This document shows positions 1 through 12,066 of a DNA stretch of 64,000 bases, one piece after another. The stretch comes from Kryptolebias marmoratus (Eukaryota > Chordata > Actinopteri > Cyprinodontiformes > Rivulidae). The stretch lies in the NCBI RefSeq assembly GCF_001649575.2, contig NC_051434.1, positions 10,419,914 through 10,483,913 of the forward strand. Direction: 5' to 3'. The first letter of the stretch is position 1. Each line of letters opens with the position of its first letter. The notes under the pieces are model-generated. The model was not told where the DNA came from and searched no databases. It worked only from the letters and a program-made list of their open reading frames with translations. A program made the translations under genes and the position numbers.

Positions 1-1
1 G

Positions 2-1618
2 GCTCACGTGTCCCAAAGCGTTAGTCAGGTGGATCGAGAAATCGGCGCAGTAGAGCAGGTAAATGCATTAACACCTGGATGATCATGCAAAGGTGTTGAC
101 AATGTCTTCAACGCGCGTCCCTCTCTGTCCCTGTCGTACTGCTCAGGTGAAAGACGTGGCTGAAGGCTGTCTCCAGGAGAGGCAGCTCTACAGTCAGCTC
201 ATGAGCGACTGCGTGGCGGTCGACAGCACTCTGAGCTCGGCTGGTCTGAGGCCGGACCAGGTCATGGCCGAGCTGAAGAAAGAGGAGCAGCTGACCAAAG
301 AGAGCAAGGAGCTGCTGCAGAATCAGATCGCCGCCCTGCGTGGGAAACTCAGGTCTCGCCGTGTTAGGGATTCTAAGTCACGCGAATTAAAAGCTGCTTC
401 TGGTGGGAATAAACGAGATGCTGATAGAAGCGTCCTCCTCTCGGCTCAGCTCTCTGAAGGAGATCCGCGTTCAGCTGCAGGCCGATTTTCAAGACAAGGG
501 CAAAGCCGTCAAGCTCATCACCAGATGCATCACCTGGGAGGTCAACACGCCCTGCTCCCAGCTGCCTGCTGCTCACTACAAACTCAACCATGTGAGCTAC
601 GACAAATGGCTCTCTCACAGCAAAAACCTGAAGCAGATGGCTGACAAACTCGTTATGGACTCTACAGCCTTCAGAGGAATCCTGCATTTCTCTATGGCAA
701 ATGTAAGGCAGCATCTTTTAATGTTTTGTTGTGTTTTTTTTCCTGTCCTGGATATTCTTTTCAAGTGGTTTCAGTCTGATTATGTGCGCACTCGACTCTT
801 CTGTTCTCGTGACCACGACAGATCAAAAACTCCCAAGAGCACCAGCGCCGCAGGACCGAGGACGCCCTCAAGAGGAAGGTCCATAAGCTGAACCGGGTCA
901 ACGAAACGCTGACGTGGGAGAAGCAGTGGGTGGGTGGACCGGGTTCCACGCTTCACACTGTCTACCGTCAAGCTTTCACTGAAGCTTGTTCTTTTGTTTT
1001 GATTGTCTTTTCTTCTGATTTTCTTCAAACGTCAAGGTCAAGGAGGAGATTTCTGATCTGACGAAAGATGGACAGAAACTGACAGGTCAGATTAGCAACT
1101 GCGAGTCCAAGCTGCATCTGGCCACCCACCGCCTGGACATCCTCAACCAGAGATCCAGATACGAGCTCTGCCTGGACCACGTAAGGCCAACACCTGTTCA
1201 CAAAAGCACAACCATAGGCGTGCCTTGAATCCATGTTTTTGTTGCTCTTCCTCCTTTAGCCCCACATCAGCCTGACGCTGGAGAGACAGGACCTGGCAAA
1301 GATCGTCGCGGGTCTTCACTCTGTGCTGAACCGCTCTCAGTAAGTCAGTCCGCTCAGCTGATATCTGTCCATGAGCAGCTGCGGGTGTTGACCCCTGTCA
1401 CCGTCGCTCACAGCCAGGAGCTGCAGCTCGCTTACCGGCGCCTGGCGATCGTGGAGGACAAACTGGTCAAAAATAGCCACAGCCTGGAGGTGACGCAGAG
1501 CTGCCAGAACCTCCACCGGAGCTTCCTGCCTGCCCTCGACCGAGCCGTGGTTCTGACCAACAAGCCCCGGCTCCGTCCGGTCACGAGCAGCTTCAGCACC
1601 CAGACCTACCTGCAGTAA
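2..1618 (+). CDS. Tektin-like coiled-coil protein, 3' part (5' end outside window)
   Basis: Tektin-family proteins are filamentous coiled-coil proteins that line the inside of ciliary and flagellar doublet microtubules. Readable exons: 2-58, 147-about 339 or 352, about 428-702, 822-929, 1037-1180, 1260-1339 and 1414-1618 (TAA 1616-1618). From 428 onward they join in frame with GT-AG borders. The translation is almost entirely heptad-rich helix (LLQNQIAAL, LKEIRVQLQADF, LHLATHRLDIL). It follows the tektin order, with a tryptophan segment (YDKWLSHSKNLKQMADKL) and then the position of the tektin nonapeptide. That nonapeptide, RPNVELCRD in classical tektins, reads RSRYELCLD here, so the gene is divergent. 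TEKTL1/CCDC105-like is my best guess but unproven. The splice between exons 2 and 3 is uncertain (see findings). The gene starts upstream of the window. Family call is fairly sure; member is not. Confidence 0.72.
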
Positions 1619-1669
1619 ATTAGACTGGCGGTCTGCTGCCACCTGTGGTCCTAACCATGTGGTGCATTT

Positions 1670-1675
1670 AATAAA
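1670..1675 (+). terminator. Poly(A) signal of the tektin-like gene
   Basis: AATAAA lies 52 bases after the TAA stop codon, in AT-rich sequence. It implies a very short 3'UTR. Confidence 0.7.
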
Positions 1676-2700
1676 ATACCTACAAGCATACTGCCATTAA
1701 CCTTTCTTCATTTAGTTACGTCTGAGGTGATTCTGTATATAAACATTCATTTTAAACAGTATGAGTGATTGAATTAGTGTTCCTTCTGTAGACACATCTC
1801 CAACTTATTTAATACTAACATTATTATTATTATTCAAAGATGGCTGTTTAGCTTTTATTGTACAGATGATGTCAAACTTCCCAAATTGAAGATGCAGTTT
1901 ATTTCTGACTCCTCCTGAGATGTTTCTTACTGATCATTCAAGGAGATTTAACAAAGGCCCGCGCAAACTAACTGAAGCCTACATTAGTTGGGTGTAAATC
2001 CAGGAAATAACCTAAATATTTCATATTAGGCTACTTATATTTTGGGTAGGGTTTTGCCTGTTTCATATTTGAAAGTGAAGGTTGAAGATGGATTTGGAAC
2101 AAAATCCAAATCACACCCAGTATATATTTTATATGTTATGCTCCATTTGTGCTTTAAACTAGTGTTTAAAGAATCACAACAGTTGTAGTTTGTGTTTAAA
2201 AGTAACCGTGCTTATAAAACTAAAGGTAAAAATAGTCACTGTAAGGATGAGTTATATCTGTCAGAGTTTCATTAAATTAGATAATTAAATTGTCAAGATT
2301 TAAAAAACTAAACAAGCAAAGATGTTTTTGAAAGGGTAATTGTGTTTGTCAGCCCTAAATAATTACATGAAAATCAGCTTCCTGCATGTTTTTAATGCAT
2401 CAGGTTGTGCTCTTGATTTATGTTAGATAAATTTAAATAATTTAAATAACTTCTCCGTTTTAGTTACAGGAAAAAGAGAAGTTTGGATACAAAACATCTG
2501 CAAGAAAAACATCTTTATTTTAGCTACTTTAGCCACTTTTGTAGCTGATAAGTATCCTAACTGTGGGGCATCATCAGTACAGCTAATATGCTAACATGTT
2601 AATGGCGTTCTGTTTGTTTGTTTATTGTTTGTTTGTTTTGTTATTAATTGTTATAGGTCTCGAGTTTTGACCTGTCGTGTCAGAGGTGTGACCCGGTGTT
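1676..2700. other. Intergenic stretch, no gene seen
   Basis: AT-rich sequence between the tektin-like poly(A) signal and the GC-rich stmnd1 promoter. Every open frame is short and lacks splice or codon support. I see no recognisable repeat or RNA gene. Confidence 0.6.
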
Positions 2701-2893
2701 TTGTTCCGTTTTGTTCCCGGACGGGGTCAAACGGGTCAGATTTGTTGTAGCAACGGGCCCTAGCAACGGAGCGGGTCCACGGAGACCAAACCGGGTCCGA
2801 GTGGAGGAATGCAACCCGACACGGGTCACTGTGCAGGCGGGGATACGAAGGCGTAAATAAACCTGGACCTGTTCGCCTCACTCCGAGGCGAAG
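2701..2893 (+). promoter_or_regulatory. stmnd1: CpG-rich putative promoter/5'UTR of stmnd1
   Basis: A sharp rise in GC and CpG sits immediately before the stmnd1 start codon, after about 1 kb of AT-rich DNA. It contains a direct repeat TAGCAACGG at 2748-2756 and 2761-2769, and the palindrome GTTGTAGCAAC at 2744-2754. AGCAAC fits the RFX X-box half-site RGYAAC, but no full X-box is present. The transcription start cannot be placed from sequence. Confidence 0.4.
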
Positions 2894-5800
2894 ATGGGAT
2901 GCGGCAGCTCCTCAAACACCGCGGTCCACCCGCTGACGAAGGTGACCGGAGACCAGGTCGGTTCGGTTCGGCTGCGGCCCGGTTCTAAGTTTACTTTATA
3001 GGATCAAATAGGCGTCCTTTACAGGAGATAAAAACCAGGCGAAGCGAGGTTCTTACAGCTCAGGTGTCTGCTGTTTACAGCTAAGTAATTATTACAAATT
3101 ATTACAGGTGTTGTATAAAAATATGGGAGCCATGAATGCAGTTTACAGGCGGGTTGCCAGATAGAAAATGACGAAAATGACTGAAGCTTTAAAATCATCG
3201 TATTTTAAACCAAACTTTCGTATGTCTTCGGGAGGGGGTATAACTGTATAAATATAAAGTATATATAAATAGCTAGTATTGTATACTATTTATTGTACTT
3301 TCTTTACACCAGAGGTGTCCAACTCTGTCATACAAGGGAGCCAAAATTAAAAACTTTGGCCCCCTCCTGATCAATATTTACTGAAGAAAAAACATAAATT
3401 AACCTTGGTTTTCAGTTTAATATCTCTGATCATTCATATCGAAATGTCAAATACATTTTCCCAGTTACACATTATGCAGAAGCATTAACTTCTTATGCTT
3501 TCTTATTAATTTTTCTCCTTTAAAAACAGCTAAAAAGCCATCAACAAAGATCTGATCATACAACTACTAACATTTATCTTTGAAACAAGAAGAAAATACA
3601 CCAAAAGAAGAAAAATAAAGCAGACTTGCTGTTGCTCTGACGCACATTAACTCAAGTCAGATATCCGATATCGTTTCTTGGCTGCGAATTTATCAACAAG
3701 AGTTTGATCGGCCCAGTTTCATGTTCTTTGTCGCTTCTTTCCACGTCAGAGTTAAAGTTTACTGAGAAATTAACTTTTTTCTTGGCTTCATAGTAACTGT
3801 TTCAGGATGTGTGATCCTCCTAATCTTTAAATATCTGACTAATATTTTGTCAAATAAAAGCAGTTTTTTTCTACATTTTAAATGTTTTATGACATATTTT
3901 TTGTGCAGATAATTACATTAATTCATTATGCAAGGATTGTTCTAATCATTTTGTGATCTAATAAACTTAAAGGGTTTTATTTCTCTAGTTTGTTATGTAT
4001 AAAAGCAGTATTTATTGACTAATATATTTGTCTGTAAGATCTGAATTTTAGATAAAATGAATAAATACACTTGTGTAAAACAGGAGCTTCCTTTGAAATG
4101 GTGCTCATGTATCTAAAGTTAAAGTTGTATTTGATTAAATGTTTGGGATTTTAATACAGATTGTATTTGTAATAAAGGTTGCCTTTATTCCAGTAACTTA
4201 AAAGCCTGATAAAAGTTAAGACTGTGGTGGATAAACTGTGTTTTTTATGATGTGGGATCAGTTTTAGTGTTTACAGGACTCTGTGGAGACAGAATAATCA
4301 TACTCCCCACTTCTCTCTCTGTGTCTTTGTGTCTCCAGGAGGAGACAGGAAGTAAGCTCGGCGGCCGTGGTGACTCGGCCGTGTCGAAGGGCACCACAGA
4401 CAGCGGCGTGGTGATGGAGAACCGAGGCGTCCCGGCGCTGCCTGTGGCAGTGCCCGATAAACTCCCCCCTCTGACATCTGAGAGCGTCACCCAAGGTGGG
4501 GAGTTCGAGCTCCACACGTGCCGAATGGATCAGGCCTCGTCACATCTCAGAGAGGAAAGAAAACATCCTGACTCTTTTCTTTTTCTTCTTAATGTTCCCC
4601 AGCTGCTGCTCCAGATGTGCTGCAGGAGGGTAACCCAGCTCAGGAGCGGCTCAAGTCCAGCGACATCCTGGAGGAGCTGCTGAGTCAGGGCATCATCCCG
4701 GTGGGTGAGAAAGGCAGCGGGGCCGCTTACAGCATCATGGTGAGCGCCTCCTTCTTTCTACCAACGAGCCTGCCGTCTACTAACGGCTGGAGTCATCATC
4801 CAGTCTGATTGTCTTTGTTCTGATTATTCTTTGCTTCACACAAAGTCTGCCTTCGATCTGTTTTACCTTCACCGGGAACGTATGTGTCAAAGTTTTTCCT
4901 GTATCTTGAAGTTCATCGCTGCTTCCTTCACCCTCACTTCTCCTCTCATTTGGTCTTTCAAAGTTTGTTTTTTATTCAATTTTTTAGACTTCAGTTGTTG
5001 TCTTTTCACTTGTTTTCAGGTTTTTTACCTGACCGTGATAGAACGTTGAACAGTTTGACCCTAAAACAAAAATCAGAAAAGAAGAAAAAGTGGAGGAGCC
5101 TTAAAATACTACAACAGAAACTAAAGTTGTGTTTTTAAGAAACAGGAACAAAAAAGCCTTCAGTTCTTCCTTAACTTGTCTTTATCTACAGCACTGGTTC
5201 ATCCCTTGAGTTTAGGAGCCTTTTTTTTCAGATTCATAAGTTAAGTAGCTTAACAAACAAAACAAACATTCCTATGAAAAGGTTCAGGAACTCGACTGAA
5301 CACGGGGGAAAAACAACTTAAATCTAAAGAGAAACTTCGACGGATCTTCAAAACGCCTGAGGAGCTACGGGTCGGGATCATTTTTCTAAACATTACAGGA
5401 AAGTTTTGGCTTCTTGGAAACCAAATCCAAAGAAACGAGGGCTGGTTTAAAGCTTTTACAGAGTCCTGCGCAAACAGTAAAATGTTCCTGACATCACAGC
5501 AGAACCACACAAGTCTTTAATGTATGATCCTTTCATGACTTCCCAACACTTCATGCTTGTCTTTGTCAGTAACAATAAACTAAACAACAGATATATTAAA
5601 GCATGGTTAAATAAAGTCATTTCATCATGCTTTAATAGCTTTTGACAGATTCCACCCATGAATGTTGTACAAAAGTGAAACTGTATGGAAGTAGTGAAAC
5701 TAACCGTGGTAAAAACACGTTTCTTCTTCTGCTGAGAGTAAATGTTTTGGTTTATATTAGTTGGACGCAAAGGAAGGGGACGTGCGAAGACCTCCTGCCA

Positions 5801-6370
5801 GGCTGGAGTCTCTGAAGGCCAAGAAAGCCGAAACGCTCCACAGCAGGGAGGATTTCGATGAGAGGATGAGGCGGGCTGAGGAGAGACGCAAGGTGACGCG
5901 TGTGTTTGGGGTCGTTTGCTCCGCCGCCTTCTTTTTCTTTTTTAATTCCTCGCCGTCCCGCGTGCTCATCTGTTCCTTCCACCCTCCTCCAGGTCAAGGA
6001 AGACGAGCGTCGGAGACGTTTAAGGACCGTGTCCGCCCGTGTCCGCGGGATCCCTCCCGTCTCCGGCCCCGAGGAGGACGGGGACGCCTCCCTCACCCCC
6101 GTGGAGTCGCTCCGGTCACCCGTCTCCCCACCTCCTCCGCCTCACATCCCCCGTGGGGACACAGAGGGAGGAGAGCGGATCGGAGAGGGGACAAGGAGCG
6201 CCGGAGGATGGCTGGAGGAGAGAGGAGGCGGCGACGGGGACAAAGGCGTGCGGGAGGAAGAGGAGGTGACCCATGTGGAGGAGCTGAAGGCAGGTGATCT
6301 CCTCAAAGCCTCAGGAGAGCTGGAGAGCGATTCCAGCTTCCAGCACGCAAAGGAGAAGGACACATCTTAG
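2894..6370 (+). CDS. stmnd1: Stathmin domain-containing protein 1
   Basis: Five coding exons: 2894-2956, 4339-4495, 4603-4739, 5761-5892 and 5993-6370. They join in frame to 288 residues, close to the roughly 276 I recall for human STMND1. The protein starts MGCGSSSNTAVHPL. Gly2 followed by Cys3 is a myristoylation/palmitoylation-type N terminus, so membrane anchoring is likely. Residues about 75-180 carry the stathmin-like part: SDILEELLSQGIIP, then an Arg/Glu/Lys-rich helix (RLESLKAKKAETL, DFDERMRRAEERRK, VKEDERRRRLRTVS) resembling the tubulin-binding helix of stathmins. The tail is acidic and proline-rich. The start is chosen because upstream DNA is CpG-rich noncoding sequence and MGC is typical of the family. 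Function is little known; tubulin binding is inferred. It lies just upstream of rbm24, an order I recall from human 6p22. Confidence 0.88.
3309..3370. mobile_element. Possible end of a hAT-like miniature element
   Basis: CAGAGGTGTCCAACTC followed by a GGGAGCCAAAATT...TTGGCCCC stretch resembles the terminus of vertebrate hAT-type nonautonomous elements. I could not find a clear matching second terminus or target-site duplication, so this is weak. It lies in stmnd1 intron 1. Confidence 0.25.
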
Positions 6371-6759
6371 TCTCCGACACAAACGAGCCACGAAGTAGCT
6401 CTTAGGAAGGGAGGAAAGAAAGAGGAGGAAGCCAAAAAACATTTCCTTTTGCACAATCTTCCAGCAGAAAAAAAAAACTAATTGAAATTAGCCGCATGTG
6501 AAGAAGAGTTTCCAGGAGAGACTTTGACCCGTAATCACCGAACAGCTCAGCAGAAAACACATGAAAGTCTTATCATATCCGAGGGAATGTTTTCCCCAAA
6601 AGACCAAACTGATTCGGATTAAAGGTTTAACTTTGAACTTTACTGTTTTAAAACAGCCCCATAGTTGTGTCTCATGCTGCAGTGGTTGCGTTGGACACAA
6701 GATGGCGTCATTCCAGCTGTTTTACTGCTGGGGTTAGAAACTGTGAAAAAAAAATGTTT

Positions 6760-6765
6760 AATAAA
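6760..6765 (+). terminator. stmnd1: Poly(A) signal of stmnd1
   Basis: AATAAA about 390 bases after the stmnd1 stop codon, preceded by a short A-run. It is the first good signal downstream. Confidence 0.6.
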
Positions 6766-7714
6766 AACTCAGAACTGTTCCTGTTTGTATAAAGATGCTG
6801 TTCAGCTTTTGATTTAAATCTCAAATGTCCTGAATTCAGGAGGACATCAGATGTTGAACTTTAGATTTAAGGATGATTTCCAGGCATGCTGCAGATCTTT
6901 AGCTGTTTCAGGAACTTTTATCTGCTTAATGACTGAAGGAAACAAGGACCCTGCTTTTATGAGACGTTTCTTTATACAAACTTACACAAATGATGCTTCT
7001 GTTCAGGGTCTCCTCATTTCCTTTATATTTGCCAAAGACAGTGGCAAATAATGAATAAATTAAGCTTCTGAGCCTCCATACTGATTAAGAATAAGATGAT
7101 TAGGATTAGTCAGCACGCTGAGCATGAACAGATACAAAACCTGATCGGACCGCCATTGTTCAGCTGGAGAAACTTGATATGAGTCCATCTTTTTGTCACA
7201 ATTATCTCTGGATGTTAAAGGGTGTGTGGTTGCAGGAGGGAAACAGGGACCTGCAGGTTGTGTCTTGTTGGGATGAGGAGCACATTAAAATGATCAAACG
7301 GAAAAAAATCCATCATTTATTTTCCACTATAAATGCATCAAGGCTCAGGTCTGTCTTTAAAAAGAGGTTTTTAATCAAAGTGAGACTTTTACCTGAATTA
7401 ATAAAGGATCTGAGATCAGCTGATCTAACTTATTTATAGTTGATTCAACCTCACGTGGCCACAAATAAATGTGCTGCTTTTTATTCTTTGTAGGTCAGCA
7501 GCAGAGAAACAATGTGTCCTAAATAATTAAGATGGAGGTTCTGCCTCAGGTTACCGGAGCGAAATGAGTTGTCCTCATCGGGTTCAGCTGCTTTGATCGA
7601 AGAACTCAGAAAAGACCAAAGGAAACAGACAGAAACGAGAAGTCTGATGGAAATAAACCCGAGATTTGTTTGGTTGAAACAGAGTCTGAACGTCTGCTGA
7701 AGAAGCCGAAACTG
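6766..7714. other. Intergenic DNA between stmnd1 and rbm24
   Basis: No coding exon, RNA gene or recognisable transposon seen. Several short open frames exist here but none has splice signals or recognisable protein content. Confidence 0.55.
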
Positions 7715-8020
7715 AGCTGTTAAAAGCTACAAGAAGCAGAACACTAGCTTCAAGCTGATAGAAGCTAAATGCTAGTCTAAAGTAGCAAAAGATTAACTAA
7801 AAGCTAAACGTAAAAGCTAAAAGTAGCAAAAGAAGACAAAATAATCAGAGATCTTAAAATGTTTCTGTGAGAAAAGTATTTCTGAATAAAGTTGAATATT
7901 ATGAAAAGTATAAAAGTTACAAAAGCCAAAAGCTGTAGCACATGAATGTTTTAATATATAGTTGAGTATAACATATAATTATAAGTTTCTAGTAGTAGAA
8001 AAATTGCAAAAAGTGTACAA
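7715..8020 (+). repeat. AGCTAAAA-type dispersed repeat, copy A
   Basis: Body of degenerate repeats of AAAAGCTA / AGCAAAAG motifs, followed by a tail with GAAAAGTATAAAAGTTAC and AAAAGCCAAAAGC. The same body-plus-tail layout recurs at 31540-32165 and 35990-36190, and inverted at 44400-44720 and 53130-53720. This copy lies upstream of rbm24. Confidence 0.6.
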
Positions 8021-8500
8021 AAACACAAAAACAGGTGACAAATAATACAAAAAGGACTCCTGAAGAACTGTAAAACTGTAAAAAACAAACAAGCAAACAA
8101 GCAAACCTTAAACCATTAAAATAATATAATTAAAAGTCCCAGGACGGGGAGGTGCAGTCTGTGGGCGGACTGCTCGGAGCCGCTGGGTGGAGTTTCAGGC
8201 TCAGTTTTGTTTTGTTTTGTTTTGTTTTTTTAGAAATGGATCCCAAACCTGTTGAGTTAAAGAGCTGAGTTATTAAAGAGGAGCTGGAAGCACCTGATGG
8301 TTGGATCTTTGGGACAATCCGCTCCATGTTGACTGTCGGGAGATAAATCTACCTCCAAGCTTCACCGCCGTTCTCCTCTGACTCCTGAAAAAGAAGAAAC
8401 CTCCATCTGACCTCCTCCTTTCACCCAAAGAATCGTCGATAAGGAGACTTCGCACTTTATATCTCTTTTAGAGCTTGTTTTCTTGTGTTTTGCACTAACA

Positions 8501-11500
8501 ATGCACACCACGCAGAAGGACACGACCTACACGAAGATCTTCGTCGGGGGTCTTCCCTACCACACCACGGACTCCAGTCTCAGGAAATATTTCGAGGTTT
8601 TTGGTGAGATTGAAGAAGCGGTGGTCATCACCGACAGGCAGACCGGCAAGTCCAGGGGTTACGGATTTGTAAGTATCTTTTTATTACAAATAAAATGACA
8701 AATGAAACCAAATCAGCTCCGCGCGCAAAATAGTTTCGCGACACTTTTTGCGCACGTATGGGCTCCTGGCCGTGCGCGTCACTTTTCCACTCTTTCCCAA
8801 CCCGGACTGACACCTCTGACACATCTGACTCGGGTCATGGGTTGTTTATGTTTTGATAAGCTGTCTTATTTTTGTCGCTGCGGGGCTTCTGGTGCAATCC
8901 GCCGCCGCGGCGTTGCGCACTTTTTACGCGCCCCGACGCGCTCTGCCCCTCTCTGCGCGATGTGAGGAAACCTCGTGTCAGGATTTTACAGAGCGCTCCA
9001 GATAACAGAAAGTCGTGACTTCATCACAGCAGAGCTTGCTCTAACTTGCCACTGGAACCACTTGGAGCCAAGAAACCCGCGAGGCGCAAATGACCTGATG
9101 CTGTTTTTCCGCAAAAAAAAAAGCACCGAAACAAACAGACTTTATGGCTGGAAATGTAATAAATGAGATGTTTTCTGGGGACAGCTGTAGAATTCAGAGG
9201 CACCAGAATCATCTGAACAAACATTTCAGCATTAAACTTAACCACAACTCCTTTATTATCATCACATCTGCACCATATTCATGATTATGTATTTATTGTC
9301 TCCTTTATGCTCCGTTTTTAAAGAATGGATTTGTTTTGAGAAAACAGAAAAAAAGACATTCTAGTAAAGCAAAGTATAAATGTCCACATCTGTTCTTATA
9401 CAGGTGGGGCTAACTTTAATACAGCCCCATATCACTTCATTAGTCTCATATTTCTGTAATTATACAGAGAAAAAGTGTTTTTTCTTTCTTATTTCCCCAT
9501 TCTGGCTTCTTCCAGTCAGTTCTAAGTCCTGGTCTCACACTCGTAATAATAAATGACATGATCTCCTTGATTATTTTTGGTTTATTTCTTTTGGGACTTG
9601 AGTATCAAACCTTGTTTATAAAGAAGATGACACTCAGTATCTGAGAGGGATGATGTTGTAATAATCAAGCTTCATCAGGGTGATCATTCTGTCTCTCCGG
9701 ACAGGTTTTCGGGTCTTCCCACACATTAGTGAAGGCTTCATTTCTTGTTGCTAAAAATGTCAGCCTGCGTCAGACGCCCGCTTCCTCCTCTTGTATCCTG
9801 TTCGCTCCTGTCCTCAGGTCACCATGGCGGACCGCTCGGCTGCAGACCGGGCCTGCAAGGACCCCAACCCAATCATCGATGGCAGGAAGGCCAACGTCAA
9901 CCTGGCCTACCTGGGGGCCAAGCCTCGGGTGATGCAGCCAGGTAACTTTTGTCTGTTTTTTTTTTTTTTTTTTCCCTGATTTATTAGTTTTGGAGCGAGG
10001 ATACGTTCAGCAAAGGAGTCAGCAGTAGTGATCTCAGATGCTCGGGTTGAGTAAATGAAGGGAAAAGCTGTGAACTCGGAATTCACAATAAAGGCTAAAA
10101 TTCAGCCAATTTTACAGATATTGAGCTAAAAGTTGGTGTGGTAGTAGCTGAGAGTCATCCCAACACATACTCTGACCACTAACTGACCAGTTTTTAAAAC
10201 TTTGCCTGTCTGTTAGCAGAATATCTCATGAACCACTGAAAGGATTTAAAGGAAACTTGATCATTGGAACGTGTACAACTGATTAACTTTTGGAGTCAGC
10301 CTGATTCAAGATGGCTGGCACAACCAGCTGCCTTTAGGAAACACATAAATGGCTAAAGTGTAGCCAGTTTTACAGATACCGAGCTAAAATTTGGTGTGGT
10401 AGTGGCTGAATATTATCCCCAACACATACTCTGAGCGCAACACATTGCACAATATTTTTGCTTCAAACTTTGGCACTAAATATCTGCAATCAATTGTGTC
10501 TGCCTTTTAGCAAAATATCTAATGAACCACTGAATGGATTTCAGTGAAACTTTGGCCGTATATCTGAAACTCATAAGCATTTGGAATCGACCCAGTTCAA
10601 GGTGATCACCACAGCTGAGCCAACACAAAAATGGCAATAATTCAGTCAGTTTTACAGATATGGAGCTAGAATTTGCTGTGATAGTAGCTGAAAGCCATCA
10701 TTGAGAGATCTCACAATATCTCATGAGATTATGCATCCTGCTGTAACTCTGTTGCTCCTCAGTGTAAGATGGTTTTAGTTTAAATCTCTGGCATGAAAGG
10801 CAACGGGCGACATGCATTCCCTCAAGGAATGCTGGGTCTTTATTAATGACTTATCTGATTTGTGGTTTGCAGGTTTCGCCTTTGGCGTTCCCCAGATTCA
10901 CCCGGCGTTCATCCAGAGGCCTTATGGGTAAGAACAGATCTGTTTTACGGAGAAATTCACGAAATTATTCAAACATTTGAAAGTTTAACAAGCTGCCATT
11001 TATACATGAGTGTGACTGGTGTTTCCTTTCTGAAAAACAGCAGTGGCTGATCAGCAAGTTGGTTTTCCTGATGTAAAAAATAAAAAAAGACAAATGTAAG
11101 GAGGTTTGTGCTGAGTGGACTGAAGGTGGAAACCTGCAGCCTGACTCCATGTTCTCTCTCTGGTCCGACAGGCTCGCTCTCTCTTAAGCTAGCCGTGCTG
11201 CTTCGTGGAGTATTTCTGCGAGCGTAATCACAGATCAGACTCAAACGCACACAAACAGGCTCGCACAATGGTGATTACAGATGCATGCACGTGGGTTTCA
11301 TTTCAAACTTTTGCCTTTTATTTGAATAGAACTTAGCTTGGTGTGCAGTTATGAAGTGGTGTTGTTAGTTAAACTGTGTGCTTTAGTGGGAAAAGAAAAA
11401 AAAAGTTTTGGTTGATTGAACTTTTGGGGTGTTTTTCTTTCTTTTTTTTTTCTTTCTTTGTGGAAGCGTGTCAACTTTGCTAAAAAGGTGCAAAGTATTT

Positions 11501-12024
11501 TTTGTTGTTGTTTTATCGTTGCTTTTTGTGATTTTGTTTAACAGTATTTGCTGTTTTATGTGTTTCCTTTTGGCTTATGGTGAACTTCTTTTGTGTGGAT
11601 TTTTCTTTTACACTACCAACTTTCCCCTCCAAAACCTTCGTACTTTTACCTCCTGGATAACAAAACCCATCACTGCTTGTGTGCGCTCACGGCGTTGTTC
11701 TTGGATTTCTCACATTAACACAACAGACACACGTTTGCCATCATTTTCCAGATCAGAACCTCATAGCGCCATCAGAAAAGTGGATGAATGAATGAATGAC
11801 AAGCCTGGCACTGAGCGTGTGTCCAGTTTTGCGGGATCTGTCCGTCCACATGCATGCTCAGCTCGCCAGAGTCTACAGTGTGACACAAACAAATGTCTGG
11901 ATGTCTCTGTCTCTCTCATAGTGAGCTTTCGTCACATGGGCTCATGGTGTTAAGAAAAACAAGCGCACCCATTGTGCCACACAAAGCCCCGAATGCTGAT
12001 GGTGCAGTTGCATGAAGCTTTAAG

Positions 12025-12066
<42 letters not shown>

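Noticed and set aside
5761..6297. Continuous 178-residue frame across stmnd1 exons 4 and 5
   Set aside because: The real gene splices out 5893-5992 (donor CAAG|GTGACG, acceptor CTCCAG) and changes frame; the unspliced frame becomes Arg/Gly-rich nonsense.
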